Origin: DATLBY01 sp035526665
GTDB lineage: Bacteria; Acidobacteriota; Terriglobia; Bryobacterales; Bryobacteraceae
Direction: 5' to 3'
Length of the DNA: 27,316 bases
Assembly: GCA_035526665.1 (NCBI GenBank)
Contig: DATLBY010000173.1
Span: 1-27,316 of the forward strand
Shown: in pieces, positions 1-7,044 of the stretch
Layout of the letters: every line of letters starts with the position of its first letter
Position numbering within the stretch: position 1 is the first letter of the stretch
Translations under genes and position numbers: made by a program
The notes under the pieces: model-generated
Told to the model about the DNA's origin: nothing
What the model saw: the letters and a program-made list of their open reading frames with translations, nothing else
Databases searched by the model: none

Positions 1-654
1 TGGTTCCGCGTGGCCGGCTCCAGCCTGCCTTCGCACCAAGTGGGCGGCGATTATTTTGATGTGAGGCAGATTCATCCCGGCTGCTGGTCTACCGTTGTCA
101 CCGACGTTTCCGGCAAGGGTGTCAGTTCCGCTCTGCTGGCCGCGTTATTACAGGGGGCCTTCCTGCTGGCGGCCGAGGGTTCGATTGCAATTGAGCGGAT
201 GATGGCCCGGGTGAACCAGTTTTTGAACGAAAGGACCGAAGGCGAAAAATACGCCACCGTGTTTTATTGCACTATCACGGAAAGCGGCGAGCTGCATTGG
301 GCCAACGCGGGCCACTGTACTCCGTTTCTGATCCGCACAAATGGCGAGCTTCAGACGCTGAAGACCACCGGGATGCCGCTCGGGATGCTGGATATCGCCA
401 CCTATGAGGTGGAGCACCTGCAACTGCAGCCGGGAGACAAGATCGTCGCCTACAGCGATGGCATGTCCGAGGCGGAGGACGTGGACGGGAAGTTTTTCGA
501 AGCCAGCCGGATGAAGACTATAATTCGCGCCCATGCAGCGTCCAGCTGCTCTGATCTCCACAGTGCACTGATGCGGGAAGTAGAGGCATATACCGAGGGC
601 GCTGTTCAGAACGACGACATTACGGCCGTCGTCATTGAGTATCATCCGGAGTAG
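1..654 (+). CDS. PP2C-type (SpoIIE/RsbU family) serine phosphatase, 5'-truncated by window edge
   Basis: This is the C-terminal catalytic domain of a SpoIIE/RsbU-like protein phosphatase, a family that dephosphorylates anti-anti-sigma factors in partner-switching stress or sigma control. The reading frame is open from base 1. A GTG at position 10 lies inside the conserved domain start, so the gene almost certainly begins upstream of the window. Visible motifs are the metal-binding GGDYFD near the start, DVSGKG about 30 residues later, a central NAGH motif, and YSDGMSEAED followed by a terminal QNDDITAVVI. These are the conserved aspartate blocks of the family. The missing N-terminus would normally hold a sensor such as GAF, PAS or a receiver domain. 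The next gene starts 17 nt downstream on the same strand. Family assignment is firm; the partner proteins are not visible here. Confidence 0.9.
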   Translation, partial: WFRVAGSSLPSHQVGGDYFDVRQIHPGCWSTVVTDVSGKGVSSALLAALLQGAFLLAAEGSIAIERMMARVNQFLNERTEGEKYATVFYCTITESGELHWANAGHCTPFLIRTNGELQTLKTTGMPLGMLDIATYEVEHLQLQPGDKIVAYSDGMSEAEDVDGKFFEASRMKTIIRAHAASSCSDLHSALMREVEAYTEGAVQNDDITAVVIEYHPE

Positions 655-671
655 CCCTCCGCGGAACTCAG

Positions 672-1940
672 GTGTTCCACCGAGGGCTTTTGTACACGCC
701 CCGCCCTACTATCAGTTATATGTGGTTTTCCGGGCTGGTTCTGTTCGTCGCGTTCGCCTTGCTGGCGTCCGCGGCGGCCGTGAAACAGCAGGCCGTACTG
801 CGCAGCGGGTGTGAAGCACAGGACAACGCGGTGGCAACTATTCCGGCCGATACGCCGGTGGAGATTCGCTTCGCCATCTCGGGATCGGCTGAGACCTGCT
901 ACAAGGTGTCCTCTACCGTGGCCGGGAGTATCGTACAGGGCTATTTACCTGCCAGCGCGCTCAGTGCATTGGATGACTTCCAGGAGGGGCGCCGGAACGC
1001 CGCCGTAATCGATTTTTCGCCCGCGATGCAGGCGCTCCCAGGCTCCACAAACGGCGGGCAGCCGATCGCACGAGCCAGTCAACTCCTGCAGCAAAAGCAG
1101 CCACGAGCCGCGTTGGAAACGGCGGAAGCAGCGATTAAAACCCAGGGGCGCGACTACCAGTTGCTGCTGCTTTCCGGCATCGCGGCTTACGAAACCGACG
1201 ATGCCCCGCGAGCGCTGGCCTATTTGAAAGAGGCCGAACTGCTGAAGCAGGATCATCTTGTGGAACAGTGGGTCGCCACTCTCGAGAAGGAGGTGGCCGG
1301 CGATAAGAGTGGGGCGCGGCTTTACGGCAACCGCTTCCTGGTGCGGTATGAGGGAGCCAACATGCCCGTGGAGACGGTACGCAGCCTGCTGGCAGTGCTG
1401 GACGGCGAGTTCAACCGGGTGTCTCAAACTCTCGGTTGCCACATCAATGACCGGATCCCCGTGGTCTTCCAGAGCAAGCAGGCATACCTTGCGAGCACCT
1501 ATGCCGCCGAATGGTCGGGCGGACAGTTCGACGGCTCGAAAATCCGGATTCCCCTGTCTGGGACCAACAGCGGAGCACCAGACACCCGCCGCGCGCTGGC
1601 GCATGAAGTGGTGCATGTTTGTTTGGCGAGTCTTGGGCAATGGCCGGCATGGCTGCATGAAGGAATGGCCCAGAAACTGTCCGCCGACAGTGTCAGCAGC
1701 GGCCACCGTGCCGGCTTGCGGAATATGGTGCGGCAGGGGCGCATGCCGAAGCTGGGAAGCATGAGTCAAAGCTGGTCTCGCATGAGCGCGCAGCATGCCG
1801 CTCTTGCGTACGCCCAGTCTCTACTGGCGGTGGACCTGATGATGGACCGCTACGCGGCGTACGGAATCCAAAATATCCTCCGCAACCCGGATCGCCTTCC
1901 GGGAATCACCACGGAACTCGACGCGCTCCTGTTGCAGTAA
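672..1940 (+). CDS. Secreted or membrane-anchored gluzincin-like metallopeptidase (peptidase MA-like)
   Basis: A 422-residue protein that appears to be an exported zinc peptidase of the peptidase-MA-like group. The N-terminus has basic residues and then a hydrophobic stretch around residues 19-36, consistent with a signal peptide or anchor. Residues about 130-200 look TPR-like (alanine and leucine rich helical repeats). The C-terminal part has HEVVH at residues 311-315 and a downstream glutamate in HEG at residue 330, which fits an HExxH...E zinc site. The substrate is unknown. I kept the GTG start at 672 because its extra residues supply positive charge before the hydrophobic segment. An in-frame ATG at 720 is the alternative. 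The short gap after the RsbU-type phosphatase suggests co-transcription. Confidence 0.75.
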   Translation: MFHRGLLYTPRPTISYMWFSGLVLFVAFALLASAAAVKQQAVLRSGCEAQDNAVATIPADTPVEIRFAISGSAETCYKVSSTVAGSIVQGYLPASALSALDDFQEGRRNAAVIDFSPAMQALPGSTNGGQPIARASQLLQQKQPRAALETAEAAIKTQGRDYQLLLLSGIAAYETDDAPRALAYLKEAELLKQDHLVEQWVATLEKEVAGDKSGARLYGNRFLVRYEGANMPVETVRSLLAVLDGEFNRVSQTLGCHINDRIPVVFQSKQAYLASTYAAEWSGGQFDGSKIRIPLSGTNSGAPDTRRALAHEVVHVCLASLGQWPAWLHEGMAQKLSADSVSSGHRAGLRNMVRQGRMPKLGSMSQSWSRMSAQHAALAYAQSLLAVDLMMDRYAAYGIQNILRNPDRLPGITTELDALLLQ

Positions 1941-1988
1941 TCCGTTCGGACTTTTCAACCGGGAGCGCGATACTGGAAGTAGTCTACT

Positions 1989-3122
1989 ATGTCATTTGCC
2001 TCCATTCCAGAAGCTCTGGAAGAGTTCCGCGCCGGCCGCATGCTGATTGTCGTCGATGATGAGGACCGGGAGAATGAGGGCGATCTGACGGTTGCCGCCG
2101 AGAAGATTACCCCCGGCATAATTAACTTCATGGCCACTTACGGCCGCGGCCTGATCTGCCTTGCTCTTAGTCCGGAGCGCTGCGACCAGTTGCAATTGCC
2201 GCTGATGTCCGCCGTGAATACTTCGCAATTCGGTACCGCCTTCTGTGAAGCGGTCGACGCCAGTTCGGGCGTAACCACTGGGATCTCAGCGGCGGACCGG
2301 TCACATACCATCCGCGTGGCGATGGCCCCTGAAGCGCGCCCCGCCGATCTGGCCCGGCCCGGTCACGTATTTCCGCTGCGTGCTCGCGAAGGCGGCGTGC
2401 TGGTGCGCGCCGGGCAGACGGAGGCCGCTGTGGATCTGGCCCGCCTCGCCGGCCTCACCCCCGGCGGTGTCATTTGCGAAGTCATGAGCTCGGACGGCTC
2501 CATGGCACGTGTGCCGGAGCTGCTGGATTTCTGCCGCAAGCACCATCTCAAGATGATCTCGGTAGCCGACCTGATTCGCTACCGGCTGCAGCATGAACGC
2601 TTTATCCGGCGGCAGGCCGAGGGGACCATTCATACCGATTTCGGCGAGTTCCAGACGATTACCTACGGAAGCTCCGCCGACCCCGAGACGCATCTCGCGC
2701 TGGTGCATGGAACCATCCAGCCAGCTGGTCCCACTCTGGTTCGCATGCATTCCCACTGCGTTCTTGGGGATGTATTCGGCTCCACCGACTGCGACTGCCG
2801 CAGCATCATCCGGGGATCCATGAAACTAATGGCCGGCGAGGGCGGGGGCGTGCTCGTGTATTTACACCAGACGGGCCCGGGCCTGCGAGTGCAGCGGGAT
2901 GGCGGATCTGCGCAGAAACTTCTGCCGCACGGCCGCGAGGGCAACTACATGGCGTCGGCCGACGGCCAGCGGCGGTTGCAGCACGAAGCCGGTATCGGGG
3001 CGCAGATTCTGTCGGATCTCGGGCTGCACAAGATCCGCCTCCTGACCAATCACCCGCGCAAGATTGTGGGCCTGGAAGCCTACGGGATCGAAGTGGTTGC
3101 ACAGGTGCCGATTCCGGGTTGA
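1989..3122 (+). CDS. ribBA: RibBA-type protein: 3,4-DHBP synthase with a degenerate GTP cyclohydrolase II domain
   Basis: Riboflavin biosynthesis protein of 377 residues. The N-terminal half (about 1-205) is a complete 3,4-dihydroxy-2-butanone 4-phosphate synthase. It has DDEDRENEGD, the TGIS...DR region, RPGHVFPL and GQTEAAVDLARLAGL, so it should convert ribulose 5-phosphate to the C4 precursor. The C-terminal half aligns with GTP cyclohydrolase II and keeps the three zinc cysteines (C257, C268, C270) with E. coli RibA spacing. However, the RQEGRGIGL segment reads HQTGPGLRV, and the catalytic R-D/E-Y before GIGAQIL is H332-E333-A334. It also stops about 30 residues earlier than usual. GTP cyclohydrolase activity is therefore doubtful, as described for RibBX proteins. 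No FMN riboswitch fits in the 48 nt upstream gap. Confidence 0.92.
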   Translation: MSFASIPEALEEFRAGRMLIVVDDEDRENEGDLTVAAEKITPGIINFMATYGRGLICLALSPERCDQLQLPLMSAVNTSQFGTAFCEAVDASSGVTTGISAADRSHTIRVAMAPEARPADLARPGHVFPLRAREGGVLVRAGQTEAAVDLARLAGLTPGGVICEVMSSDGSMARVPELLDFCRKHHLKMISVADLIRYRLQHERFIRRQAEGTIHTDFGEFQTITYGSSADPETHLALVHGTIQPAGPTLVRMHSHCVLGDVFGSTDCDCRSIIRGSMKLMAGEGGGVLVYLHQTGPGLRVQRDGGSAQKLLPHGREGNYMASADGQRRLQHEAGIGAQILSDLGLHKIRLLTNHPRKIVGLEAYGIEVVAQVPIPG

Positions 3123-3184
3123 ATTTTCCGGCGGAACTTTTCCGCGCCGATTGGCGTTACAACTAGAGAGGAGCTTGCCCCACT

Positions 3185-4138
3185 GTGAAACACTCCATCG
3201 CGCTTCTAATCCTGGCCGCCGGCCCGATGCTCGCGGCCGACGCCGCTCTGATGAACCTGGTTCCACCCGACGCCACGGTGGTTGCCGGAATTCGGATCGA
3301 CAATACCGCCAATTCGAAGCTGGGCCAGCACTTGCTCTCTCAGATGAAGGACGAGGATGCAGGTTTCCGCGGTTTCATTCAGGCCACCGGCTTCGATCCG
3401 CGGCGCGATCTGCGGGAATTGATCATCGCGTCCACGGCCGCGGCGCAATTAGCGGCCCAATCCGGAGCGCAAAAAGGTCGCGGTTTGGTGCTGGCGCGGG
3501 GCGTGTTTGATGTACCCCGGATCTTTGCACTTGCCAAAACCGCCGGTGCTCCGCTGCTGAAGTACCAGGGGCTGGATGTTCTGGCGAATTCCGGTGCAGG
3601 CTGGGTCGTATTTCCGGATAACAGCACCGCCATCGCCGGCGATCCCCAAATGGTAAAGAGCGCCCTCGACCGCCGCCAAGGTGGCGCGCCGCTTGATGCC
3701 GGGATGGCGGCCAAGGTGAATGAGTTCAGCGGCCGCTACGACATCTGGATGGTTTCATCAGCGCCGGTTTCCCAATTCGCCGGCCGCATGCCGGACCGCC
3801 AACTGAGCGGCGCAATGAAGGGCGACATGCTGCGCGGCATCGAACAGACCAGTGGCGGCATCCGCTTCGGCACAATCATCCAGGTGGGGGGCGAGGCTGT
3901 CACACGATCGGAGAAGGATGCGGCCGCGTTGCTGGACGTGGTCAAATTTCTAACCGGGATGCTGCAGTTAAACCGCGAGAAGCCGGATGCCGCGAAGTTC
4001 GCAACGCTGCTGGATACACTAGAGCTCAAGTCGGAAGCCAATGTGATGAAGTTCAACCTGTCGGTTCCCGAAGCGGATGTGGAAAAGCTTCTGACCGCGC
4101 CCAAGGCTCCCGCCCGGCGAGCCACTGCGACTCTATAA
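3185..4138 (+). CDS. Secreted protein of unknown function
   Basis: A 317-residue protein that I cannot assign to a named family. The GTG start is preceded by a purine-rich AGAGAGGAG about 11 nt upstream, a plausible ribosome binding site. The N-terminus is a clear signal peptide (MKHSIALLILAAGPMLAADA), so the product is probably periplasmic or secreted. The mature part starts with LVPPDATVVAGI and contains ATGFDPRRDLRELIIAS, a pattern I associate with acidobacterial hypothetical proteins. There are no cysteines after the signal and no obvious catalytic motif. It lies 62 nt after ribBA and converges with mutM, with only 11 nt between the two gene ends. Confidence 0.75.
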   Translation: MKHSIALLILAAGPMLAADAALMNLVPPDATVVAGIRIDNTANSKLGQHLLSQMKDEDAGFRGFIQATGFDPRRDLRELIIASTAAAQLAAQSGAQKGRGLVLARGVFDVPRIFALAKTAGAPLLKYQGLDVLANSGAGWVVFPDNSTAIAGDPQMVKSALDRRQGGAPLDAGMAAKVNEFSGRYDIWMVSSAPVSQFAGRMPDRQLSGAMKGDMLRGIEQTSGGIRFGTIIQVGGEAVTRSEKDAAALLDVVKFLTGMLQLNREKPDAAKFATLLDTLELKSEANVMKFNLSVPEADVEKLLTAPKAPARRATATL

Positions 4139-4149
4139 CGAGACATGTT

Positions 4150-4938
4150 TCACTTCTGGCATTTCGGGCAGTAGTGAGTGCCCCGCTGCGCCACAACCGT
4201 TTTGCGAATCGGCGTTCCGCATTCGCGGCACGGCTTTCCGGCCCGCCCGTATACACGGTGCAGAATCTGGAATCCGCCTTTCCGGCCTTCGGAATCCACA
4301 TAGTTGGAGATGGAAGACCCCCGGTTGCGAATCGCCTCGCGCAAGACCTTCACCATGGCCGCATGCAGCCGGCCGGTGCGCACCCGGCTGAGGCGATTCG
4401 CCTTGGTACGCGGATCAATGCGCGCCCGGAATAGAGCTTCGTCGGTATAAATGTTCCCCATGCCGCGCACCACCCGTTGGTTCAGGAGGGCAGCTTTCAC
4501 CACGGTATTGCGTGCGTGCAGAGCTCTGTAGAACTCCTCCGGCGTAATCTCCAACGGCTCGGGACCGAGCCGTCCGACTCGCTCGGGAACTTCGGCGCTA
4601 TATTCGATGCTGCCGAACTGGCGGACGTCCTCGTAAAGCAGAGTGGAGTCGTCCAGCCCGAAGATGGCGCGTGTATAGGGAGTGACGGGCGTATCGAACA
4701 GCAACTTCCCCGTCATGCCGAGGTGAATTACCAGCGCCCCCCGCTCTAACAGGATCACAATGAATTTTCCCCGGCGCTCAATGGACGAGATCGACTGCCC
4801 CTGCAACACCTCCGGTGTGAGGTCTTTCGCATGCCGTAACACTCTTGGCGCGAGGAACTCCGCGGACACGATATGACGGCCTGCAACACGCGGCGCCAGG
4901 GATCGAACCACCGTCTCTACTTCAGGCAGTTCCGGCAT
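4150..4938 (-). CDS. mutM: Formamidopyrimidine-DNA glycosylase (Fpg/MutM)
   Basis: Base-excision repair enzyme that removes 8-oxoguanine and other oxidised purines and cleaves abasic sites. The 262 residues begin with MPELPEVETVVRSL, giving the catalytic N-terminal proline and the essential glutamate after Met removal. ERRGKF supplies the conserved lysine (K58). The C-terminus carries the zinc finger (CRECG...HYCPKCQ) with its conserved arginine in QRGTHY. Length is normal for the family. The ATG overlaps the last 17 nt of the upstream Rieske gene, so the two are probably translated from one mRNA. Confidence 0.97.
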   Translation of the reverse strand: MPELPEVETVVRSLAPRVAGRHIVSAEFLAPRVLRHAKDLTPEVLQGQSISSIERRGKFIVILLERGALVIHLGMTGKLLFDTPVTPYTRAIFGLDDSTLLYEDVRQFGSIEYSAEVPERVGRLGPEPLEITPEEFYRALHARNTVVKAALLNQRVVRGMGNIYTDEALFRARIDPRTKANRLSRVRTGRLHAAMVKVLREAIRNRGSSISNYVDSEGRKGGFQILHRVYGRAGKPCRECGTPIRKTVVAQRGTHYCPKCQK

Positions 4939-5242
4939 CGCTCACATCCAAGAATACGTCGTCGCCTTGCATAACAACAGGCGCAGTAGCCACGCTGACT
5001 TCTAGGTCGAAGTCATTCCGGCCCGTGCGGCAATCGAACTCCCAGGCGTGCCACGGACAAACAACCATATTTTCGTGCAGGGCTCCCTGTGCCAGCGGTC
5101 CTCCCTGATGAGGACAGATCCCCAGCAGGGCATGTAGTTCGCCGTCCACGTTGCACACCGCGTAGGGCACACCGGCGACAGTGGCTTCCATCATCTCGCC
5201 GGCCGGAATGTCGGCCAGCGACGCTATTCTTATTAACGGCAT
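4922..5242 (-). CDS. Rieske [2Fe-2S] ferredoxin-like protein
   Basis: A 106-residue single-domain Rieske protein resembling the small ferredoxin subunits of ring-hydroxylating dioxygenases or NirD. The cluster ligands are visible as CPHQGG and, about 20 residues later, CPWHAWEF, i.e. the CxH...CxxH pattern. There is no signal peptide, so it is a cytoplasmic electron carrier. No oxygenase, reductase or nitrite reductase partner is nearby. Its only operon partner is mutM, whose start it overlaps by 17 nt. It is divergent from the substrate-binding protein gene with 47 nt between the starts. The physiological partner is unknown. Confidence 0.92.
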   Translation of the reverse strand: MPLIRIASLADIPAGEMMEATVAGVPYAVCNVDGELHALLGICPHQGGPLAQGALHENMVVCPWHAWEFDCRTGRNDFDLEVSVATAPVVMQGDDVFLDVSDAGTA

Positions 5243-5273
5243 CTTCTGGAGACAAACCCCCGCAATCCGATGG

Positions 5274-5279
5274 GATAAT
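5274..5279 (+). promoter_or_regulatory. Candidate -10 element of the substrate-binding protein gene
   Basis: GATAAT lies 10 nt before the ATG at 5290 in the short divergent gap with the Rieske gene. A weak -35 match (GAGACA at 5249-5254, spacer 19) is present. No Shine-Dalgarno is visible, so the transcript would have a leader of only a few bases. Confidence 0.35.
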
Positions 5280-5289
5280 TGAAACCATT

Positions 5290-6249
5290 ATGCATCGTCT
5301 GACGGTCATTTTGTTTCTTGCGTTCCTCTGCAGCAGTTGCCGCGAAGAGCCAAAGCGAGTGGTGGGCGTAGTTCCGAAGGGCGCAAACCACATCTTCTGG
5401 CAAACCGTGCATGCCGGTGCGGTGAAGGCAGCCCAGGAGATGAAACTGGAAGTGGAATGGAACGCTCCCACTCTGGAAATCGATTCCAGCCGTCAGATCG
5501 CGATTGTGGAGTCGATGATCAACCGTCACCTTGCCGGGATCGTCCTGGCCCCGGTGGACCGGAAGGCTCTGGTCGCCAGTGTAGAACGAGCCGCGGGAGC
5601 GGGAATTCCCGTAGCGATTTTCGATTCGGACATCGATACGAATCATCGCATCACCTATGTGGCCACAGATAACCGCGAAGGCGGCCGCATGGCGGCGCGC
5701 AAACTCGGCGAGTTGATGCGCGGGGCCGGTAAGGCCGCACTCATTGGATTCATGCCCGGAAGCGCCTCCACCATGGAACGCGAGCAGGGGTTCACCGAGG
5801 AGCTACATAGCAAATTTCCCGGTATTCAACTGGTGCAGACCGCTCATGGAATGGCCAGCCAGGCCAAGGCCATGGCGGCAACAGAAAATATCCTGAATGC
5901 GCATCCCGATCTGGAGGGTCTCTTTGCCGACAACGAATCCAGCTCGGCGGGAGCAGTCCAGGCTCTCAAATCTCGCTTTAATACCCGGACTCGGATGGTC
6001 GCCTTCGACACAAACGACCGGCTCATTCAGGATTTACGCGATCGGCACATCGACGCACTACTGGTGCAGGATCCTTTCAAGATGGGGTATGAGTCGACGC
6101 GGGCCGTCGCAATGAAGTTGAGCGGTCAAACACCGCCTGCGAAAATCGATTCCGGAATCACGCTGGTAACCCGTGCGGATCTGGAGAAGCCCGACGTTAT
6201 TCCGCTGCTCTTTCCGGATGTGAAGAAATATCTCATGCCGGCCAAGTGA
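5290..6249 (+). CDS. Sugar-type ABC transporter substrate-binding lipoprotein (RbsB-like)
   Basis: A 319-residue periplasmic binding protein of the ribose/galactose type (Peripla_BP_4 fold). The frame is open upstream, but the ATG at 5290 immediately begins a short signal (MHRLTVILFLAFLCSSC) whose final cysteine could be lipidated, although the lipobox is atypical. Family features include GVVPKGANHIFWQTV at the start of the mature protein, IVLAPVD, the IPVAIFDSDI segment, a YVATDN segment, GLFADNES, and LVQDPFKMGYES near the end. No permease or ATPase gene is adjacent, so it either serves a transporter encoded elsewhere or acts as a ligand sensor. The ligand cannot be deduced from sequence alone. 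Confidence 0.88.
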   Translation: MHRLTVILFLAFLCSSCREEPKRVVGVVPKGANHIFWQTVHAGAVKAAQEMKLEVEWNAPTLEIDSSRQIAIVESMINRHLAGIVLAPVDRKALVASVERAAGAGIPVAIFDSDIDTNHRITYVATDNREGGRMAARKLGELMRGAGKAALIGFMPGSASTMEREQGFTEELHSKFPGIQLVQTAHGMASQAKAMAATENILNAHPDLEGLFADNESSSAGAVQALKSRFNTRTRMVAFDTNDRLIQDLRDRHIDALLVQDPFKMGYESTRAVAMKLSGQTPPAKIDSGITLVTRADLEKPDVIPLLFPDVKKYLMPAK

Positions 6250-6287
6250 CTGCTGGCGGCTGTTTTAGGGGGGAGTTTTTCAGGAAG

Positions 6288-6313
6288 GGAAGGTCCACTG
6301 CGGCGGACCTTCC
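6288..6313. terminator. Hairpin between convergent genes, possible bidirectional terminator
   Basis: A perfect 9-bp inverted repeat (GGAAGGTCC at 6288-6296 and GGACCTTCC at 6305-6313) with an 8-nt loop sits between the ends of the substrate-binding protein gene and the cold-shock gene. Neither side has a strong T-tract, so it may act weakly as a terminator or as a 3' stabilising hairpin. Confidence 0.5.
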
Positions 6314-6324
6314 AGAGTTAGGAA

Positions 6325-6528
6325 CTAACCGACCGAGACTTCTTCTGCCTGCAGGCCTTTAGGACCCTTTTTCACCACAAATTGAACCTGGGCTCCTTCA
6401 TCGAGCGACCGATAACCATTCGACTGAATAGCGGAGAAATGTACGAATACATCCTCACCGTTTTCTCTTTGAATGAAGCCGAAACCCTTGGCTGCATTAA
6501 ACCACTTCACAATACCTTTTTCTTTCAT
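6325..6528 (-). CDS. Cold-shock domain protein (CspA family)
   Basis: A 67-residue single cold-shock domain protein, an RNA/ssDNA chaperone of the cytoplasm. It contains KGFGFI (RNP1) and VFVHF (RNP2), with the usual KWFNAAKG opening and a terminal KGPKGLQAEEV. Length is typical. An AAGGG-like ribosome binding site lies about 7 nt before the ATG. The upstream region (6529-6740) has no gene on this strand and could hold a structured 5' leader, as in other csp genes. I could not identify a specific cold-shock box. It may be involved in growth-phase or stress adaptation rather than cold only. Confidence 0.97.
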   Translation of the reverse strand: MKEKGIVKWFNAAKGFGFIQRENGEDVFVHFSAIQSNGYRSLDEGAQVQFVVKKGPKGLQAEEVSVG

Positions 6529-6728
6529 CTTTACGCCCTTCTTAAGCTATTCGCGCTCCTGAGACCGACATCGCATGCACACCACGGCTAGGCTGCCGCT
6601 GCTGTGAAGCTGATTCCAATCGAATGGCAGGTACGAACGCTCCTTCACTATAGCACGGTGTCATGGTTTCGGCGGTGACGTCGGGTCGGGTGGCGGAACC
6701 ATTGCGGGTATTGAACGTATTGGTGCGC

Positions 6729-6734
6729 TACCCT
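6729..6734 (+). promoter_or_regulatory. Candidate -10 element directly before the CPCC protein gene
   Basis: TACCCT lies exactly 6 nt before the ATG at 6741, which would place transcription initiation on the start codon (leaderless mRNA). There is no Shine-Dalgarno. No -35 at normal spacing is evident; TTGAAC at 6711 is only 12 nt away. Confidence 0.3.
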
Positions 6735-6740
6735 AAATCT

Positions 6741-7040
6741 ATGGCAGAGCTGATCGAAATTGAGTGTCCGTGCTGCAAGACTGTAATCAAAGTGGACGCG
6801 GATTTGCGCGCGGTGATCAGTCACAAACAGGTGGAGAAGGGTCCCGCGATCGAGGATATGGCGGCGGCGGTGGCAAAACTCAAGGGTGAGGCGGCCCGGC
6901 GCGAAGAGGTTTTCCAGAAATCGTTTGCGGAGCAGAAAACCCGGCAGTCGCTGCTGGACAGGAAATTCGACGAACTGCTAAAGCAGGCTAAGGCGGACCC
7001 GGATGCGGCGCCGCCCAAACGGGACTTTGATCTGGATTAA
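6741..7040 (+). CDS. Small CPCC-motif coiled-coil protein of unknown function
   Basis: A 99-residue hypothetical protein. The frame is open from 6663, but MAELIEIECPCCKTVIKVDA looks like the true start, because the CPCC/CKTVIKVD pattern resembles a half zinc-ribbon that normally begins near the N-terminus. After it, residues 30-85 are rich in alanine, lysine, glutamate and arginine and probably form a coiled coil. The C-terminus is acidic (RDFDLD). Only one cysteine cluster exists, so metal binding would need a dimer or another partner. It converges with the RNase gene, with 4 nt between the ends. No function is assigned. Confidence 0.7.
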   Translation: MAELIEIECPCCKTVIKVDADLRAVISHKQVEKGPAIEDMAAAVAKLKGEAARREEVFQKSFAEQKTRQSLLDRKFDELLKQAKADPDAAPPKRDFDLD

Positions 7041-7044
7041 ACAC

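Noticed and set aside
945..1796. A 283-codon open frame opposite the metallopeptidase gene
   Set aside because: The sense frame carries the HExxH zinc site and signal peptide; the antisense frame has no domain.
1941..1988. Possible FMN riboswitch before ribBA
   Set aside because: The 48-nt gap is too short for the aptamer and none of the conserved FMN-element sequence is visible.
3123..3150. Imperfect CGGCGGAA / TTCCGCGCCG inverted repeat after ribBA
   Set aside because: It needs a two-base bulge and has no T-tract, so a terminator call is not supported.
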